64,000 nucleotides of DNA from Hirsutella rhossiliensis (lineage: Eukaryota; Ascomycota; Sordariomycetes; Hypocreales; Ophiocordycipitaceae), in NCBI RefSeq assembly GCF_020360975.1, contig NW_025408680.1:806001-870000 (forward strand), given 5' to 3'. The notes below the pieces were generated by a model, which ran no database searches, was not told where the DNA came from, and worked only from the letters and a program-made list of their open reading frames with translations. The translations under genes and the position numbers were made by a program. Below, piece after piece: positions 61,147-64,000 of this stretch. Position 1 is the first letter of the stretch, and every line of letters begins with the position of its first letter.

Positions 61147-64000
61147 TATAAGAGTCTTTAACTATTATAGGTAATAGGCTTAGGCCGCGGCCTAAGCTAT
61201 ATAGTTATATACGGAGGGCCGGATCCTATAAGTATAGGGGCGGGCTAGCCGCGTATAGAAGAGCTCTATATAGCTTATTAATATTATCCTATAGACGGTA
61301 CCTACGTATACGCCTCTACTTACTCTATAATAGTATAAGCTATTAACTAATAGATCTAATAGATATCTCCCTAGAAAGGGTGCCGCTTCCTTAAGGGAGC
61401 ACCCCGCTACCCTTTAGGCGGATAGGAAGTATTATAGCTATCCTAGAAGCGATTAGAAGCGCGATAGCTAGCGAGAAGAACGAGGTTCTCGCTATACTAA
61501 GGGAGCCGTCTACGAGACTAGCGTTAACCCCTACGACCTTAGTAACACCGGTTACGGCGGCGGCACTACCGATATAAAAGCCGCTTCCCTAGCCGACTTA
61601 GGACGGTAAGCCTAAGTCCTTCTACTTCTTCCTTAGCCGGCTATAGACGAAGTTTATAATAGATAAGAAATAAGGCCTAAACGGCTATCGTAATATAGCG
61701 TGGTATTCGCTCCTCTATACGCTACTAGAGCCTTAGATACGGCGGATCTCCGGATTCTAGGATAAGGGCGGCCCTAGAGGCAGACGCGACCTATAGGACT
61801 TCTTCTAATACCTTATATATACGTTCGGCAACGTATAGGAGTAAGAGAAGGCGTAGGATAGGCTATAGACCCTTAAGTAAAGGGATAGGTAGACCTTTAG
61901 CGAATTCCTCCCTAACTTTAAAGAGACGCTCTTACGAGTAGCGGGAACTATAGTATAGGAAGATAGCGCGAAGCTTATATAGTTATAGAACTTAATTACG
62001 CCGGCCCTATAGGAGCTACTTATCCCTATAATTATGCCTACTAACTACGGCGAGTACGTAAGCCGGTTAATAAAGGTAGTATAGGGCTATAAGTAGACGC
62101 TGCGTTTTTAGAAGCTTTATAAGCATACGCCGTATAGCGGTAATAGGATTACCGCCCCTTTATAAGAGGAATAGCTAACTATCGATACTAACGGAGATAC
62201 CCTAATATCGGCTACTTATATAGACTAAGCTAAACGCGGTAGGAAGTCGTCTTCGAATATCCCTTATACTATCCCGCTCTTTAAGTAGCGGGCGAAGTAG
62301 GTAATAAGCGAGGAAATCGGGAAAAGGAAGGCTAACGGCCGCTGCCTATATTACGGCGCGTCTATATACTTTATATTAAAATGCCCCTTCCTTTTAGCTA
62401 AGCGGCCTATAGTAGTTCGAGTAGCGAAGATAGAACCGCTCCTTACCTTAGATAATAAAGAGGACTCCGCTCCCTTAGGCCTAGAGGAAAAAGAGTAGCT
62501 CTAGAGTAAAGATAGGCTCTAGAGCCCTAATTACTAGTACTAGTAAAGGAGAAGGAGGAATTATCCGCCTATATAGAAAAGGAGCCTACTTTAATATAGG
62601 TTATAGTTAATAACTCCTTGCCTATCGCCGCCCTTATAGACGAGGGCTGCTAGTGCTACGCTATAGTTAATAAGGCGCTTATATAAGAGATATAAGTGCT
62701 AGTAAAAAAGATCGCCCTAAGGCGAGTAAAGGGCGCCTTAGGCGCGATAGAGGGTATAGTAATTAAGGGTATTACGTAGCTAGCTATAAAAGTTAACGGT
62801 TACTATAAGCTTATCGTAGCTTATATAATCCCTTAACTAGAGTTTCCCTTAATCCTTAGGAAACCCTAGTTATTATATATAGAGTTATACTTAGTTCTAT
62901 ACTAAAAAAAGCTATAGTTTAGGCCTATATAACGGTAGGTCCGCTACGACGACGGTTCTATAGGCATAGGACTAAGCGTGCGAGCTTTATACTCGGTATA
63001 AGAAGTCCTTACCTCTATCTTTATAGGAACTATACGACGGTTAAAGTAGGAGGAAGGCTAGGTAGCGGCTAACGTAGCGGTCTATATAGTTAGCCTAGTA
63101 GATATCGATAAGGCCCTCTAGGTAAAGAAGCTAAAGTCGCCCTCTAAGCTATAGTAGTAGATACTAGAGCGCTTTTACGACCTCCTACCGCTATTTAAGT
63201 CCTAGGAAGCGGATAAGCTTAACCTATATAAGCCGGGGGTAGACTATAAGATCGTACTTTATACCGATAAGAAGGGGTAGGAACTACCTATACCGTTTAG
63301 ACCGCTATATAGTATATTATACGCGGAACTACTAGTGCTAAAGAAGACGCTAAGGGACCTCTTAGATAAGGGTTTTATTTAAGTAAGTAGCTCCGAAGTA
63401 AGAGCGCTAGTCCTATTTATACGTAAACTAAGGGGCGGGATATAGTTCTATTACGACTATAGGGCTCTAAACGTAATTACGAGGCTAGACCGCTACCCCT
63501 TACCCTTAATCTTAGATATACTTTATAACCTTTTAAAGGCAAAGTAGTTTACGAAGCTAGATATAAAATAAGCGTTCTATAAGGTATAGATCTTAGAGGG
63601 TAATAAGTAAAAGACAGCGTTCCGTATACGCTATAGCTTATTTAAGTAGCTTATAACGCCCTTCGGCCTCTTAGGAGCGCCCGCTACCTTCTAGCGTTAT
63701 ATTAATAATATACTTTAGGACTTCCTTAATAAGTTCGCTTCTATATATATAAATAATATCCTTATTTATATAAGCGGCTCCTATAAGGACTATATATAGA
63801 AAGTATAGAGGGTCCTAGAGCGCCTCTAACTTTATAGGCTCTACCTCGACTTAAATAAGTACGAATTTAAGGTTAAGAGGGTTAAGTACCTAGGCTTTAT
63901 TATCTATACTAGCGTAGGTATATAGGCGGATCCTATAAAGATCTAGGCAATTTAGGACTAAGCTGCCCTAACTATATAGATAGGCGTACGGAGCTTCCTT
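61147..64000 (+). mobile_element. Ty3/gypsy element G2c, truncated by window end
   Basis: LTR starts TATAAGAGTC at 61147. Gag from about 61400 (SFYFFLSRL near 61615). The knuckle at about 62344-62392 reads CLYYGASIYFILKCP, with the outer Cys kept and inner Cys and His now Tyr. Protease-like ALIDEGC near 62605. RT from about 63220: FRPLYSILYAELLVLKKTLRDLLDKGFI, YYDYRALNVITRLDRYPLPL, TPFGLLGAPATF, YINNILIY at 63744-63770 (original YxDD), KYLGFIIY, ending at the GVRSFL motif at the window edge. It is less decayed than G2a, with many CpG sites retained, so it is the best copy for reconstructing the family. Confidence 0.85.

Noticed and set aside
8911..64000. Centromere identity of the AT-rich block
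   Set aside because: The sequence alone cannot separate centromeric from other RIP-altered heterochromatin; chromatin data are needed.

Overview
The window looks like a filamentous ascomycete (Pezizomycotina). The evidence is a Cu-only superoxide dismutase with a short GT...AG intron, decayed NLR-type (NB-ARC plus helical repeat) genes, and a very large block of retrotransposons mutated in the manner of repeat-induced point mutation (RIP). All translations and alignments were done by eye; no base counts or database searches were run, and some boundaries are approximate. I saw no rRNA, tRNA or CRISPR array.

Region 1 (about 1-8.2 kb) has ordinary base composition. It holds a Cu-only SOD gene (+), a decayed gene for a C-terminally membrane-anchored protein (-), a decayed alpha/beta-barrel (ABM-like) gene (-), an NB-ARC/TPR-type NLR pseudogene (-) and one intact macro-domain gene (-). 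At least three of five genes are broken, and the stops in the 1690-3120 gene fit CpA to TpA change, so RIP may have leaked into the flank.

Region 2 (about 8.2-64 kb) is AT-rich and almost devoid of CpA and TpG, so ATG is nearly absent and CAA/CAG/TGG have become stops. This explains why long ORFs vanish although protein homology is easily read through the stops. The block is a Russian-doll nest of LTR retrotransposons resolved by paired LTRs, target-site duplications (TSDs) and reading frames that rejoin when an insert is removed. Gypsy G2a (8911-) contains solo LTR S1 and is cut by gypsy D' (11449-). D' is followed by gypsy G2b (13413-), which is cut by LINE E (13720-23418, itself cut by chromovirus A), by gypsy D (26042-61095) and by gypsy G2c (61147-). 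D contains chromovirus C (26500-41161) and chromovirus B (51264-59107). C in turn contains Ty1/copia element F (32849-39128) and solo LTR S2 (40274-40743). Up to six levels are stacked.

The most unusual object is element D. With inserts removed it is about 12.5 kb and carries, between the end of pol and its 3' LTR, two long frames (X, about 434 codons; Y, about 850 codons) that I cannot assign. Y has its own pyrimidine-rich upstream stretch, and its frame continues exactly across the chromovirus B insertion.
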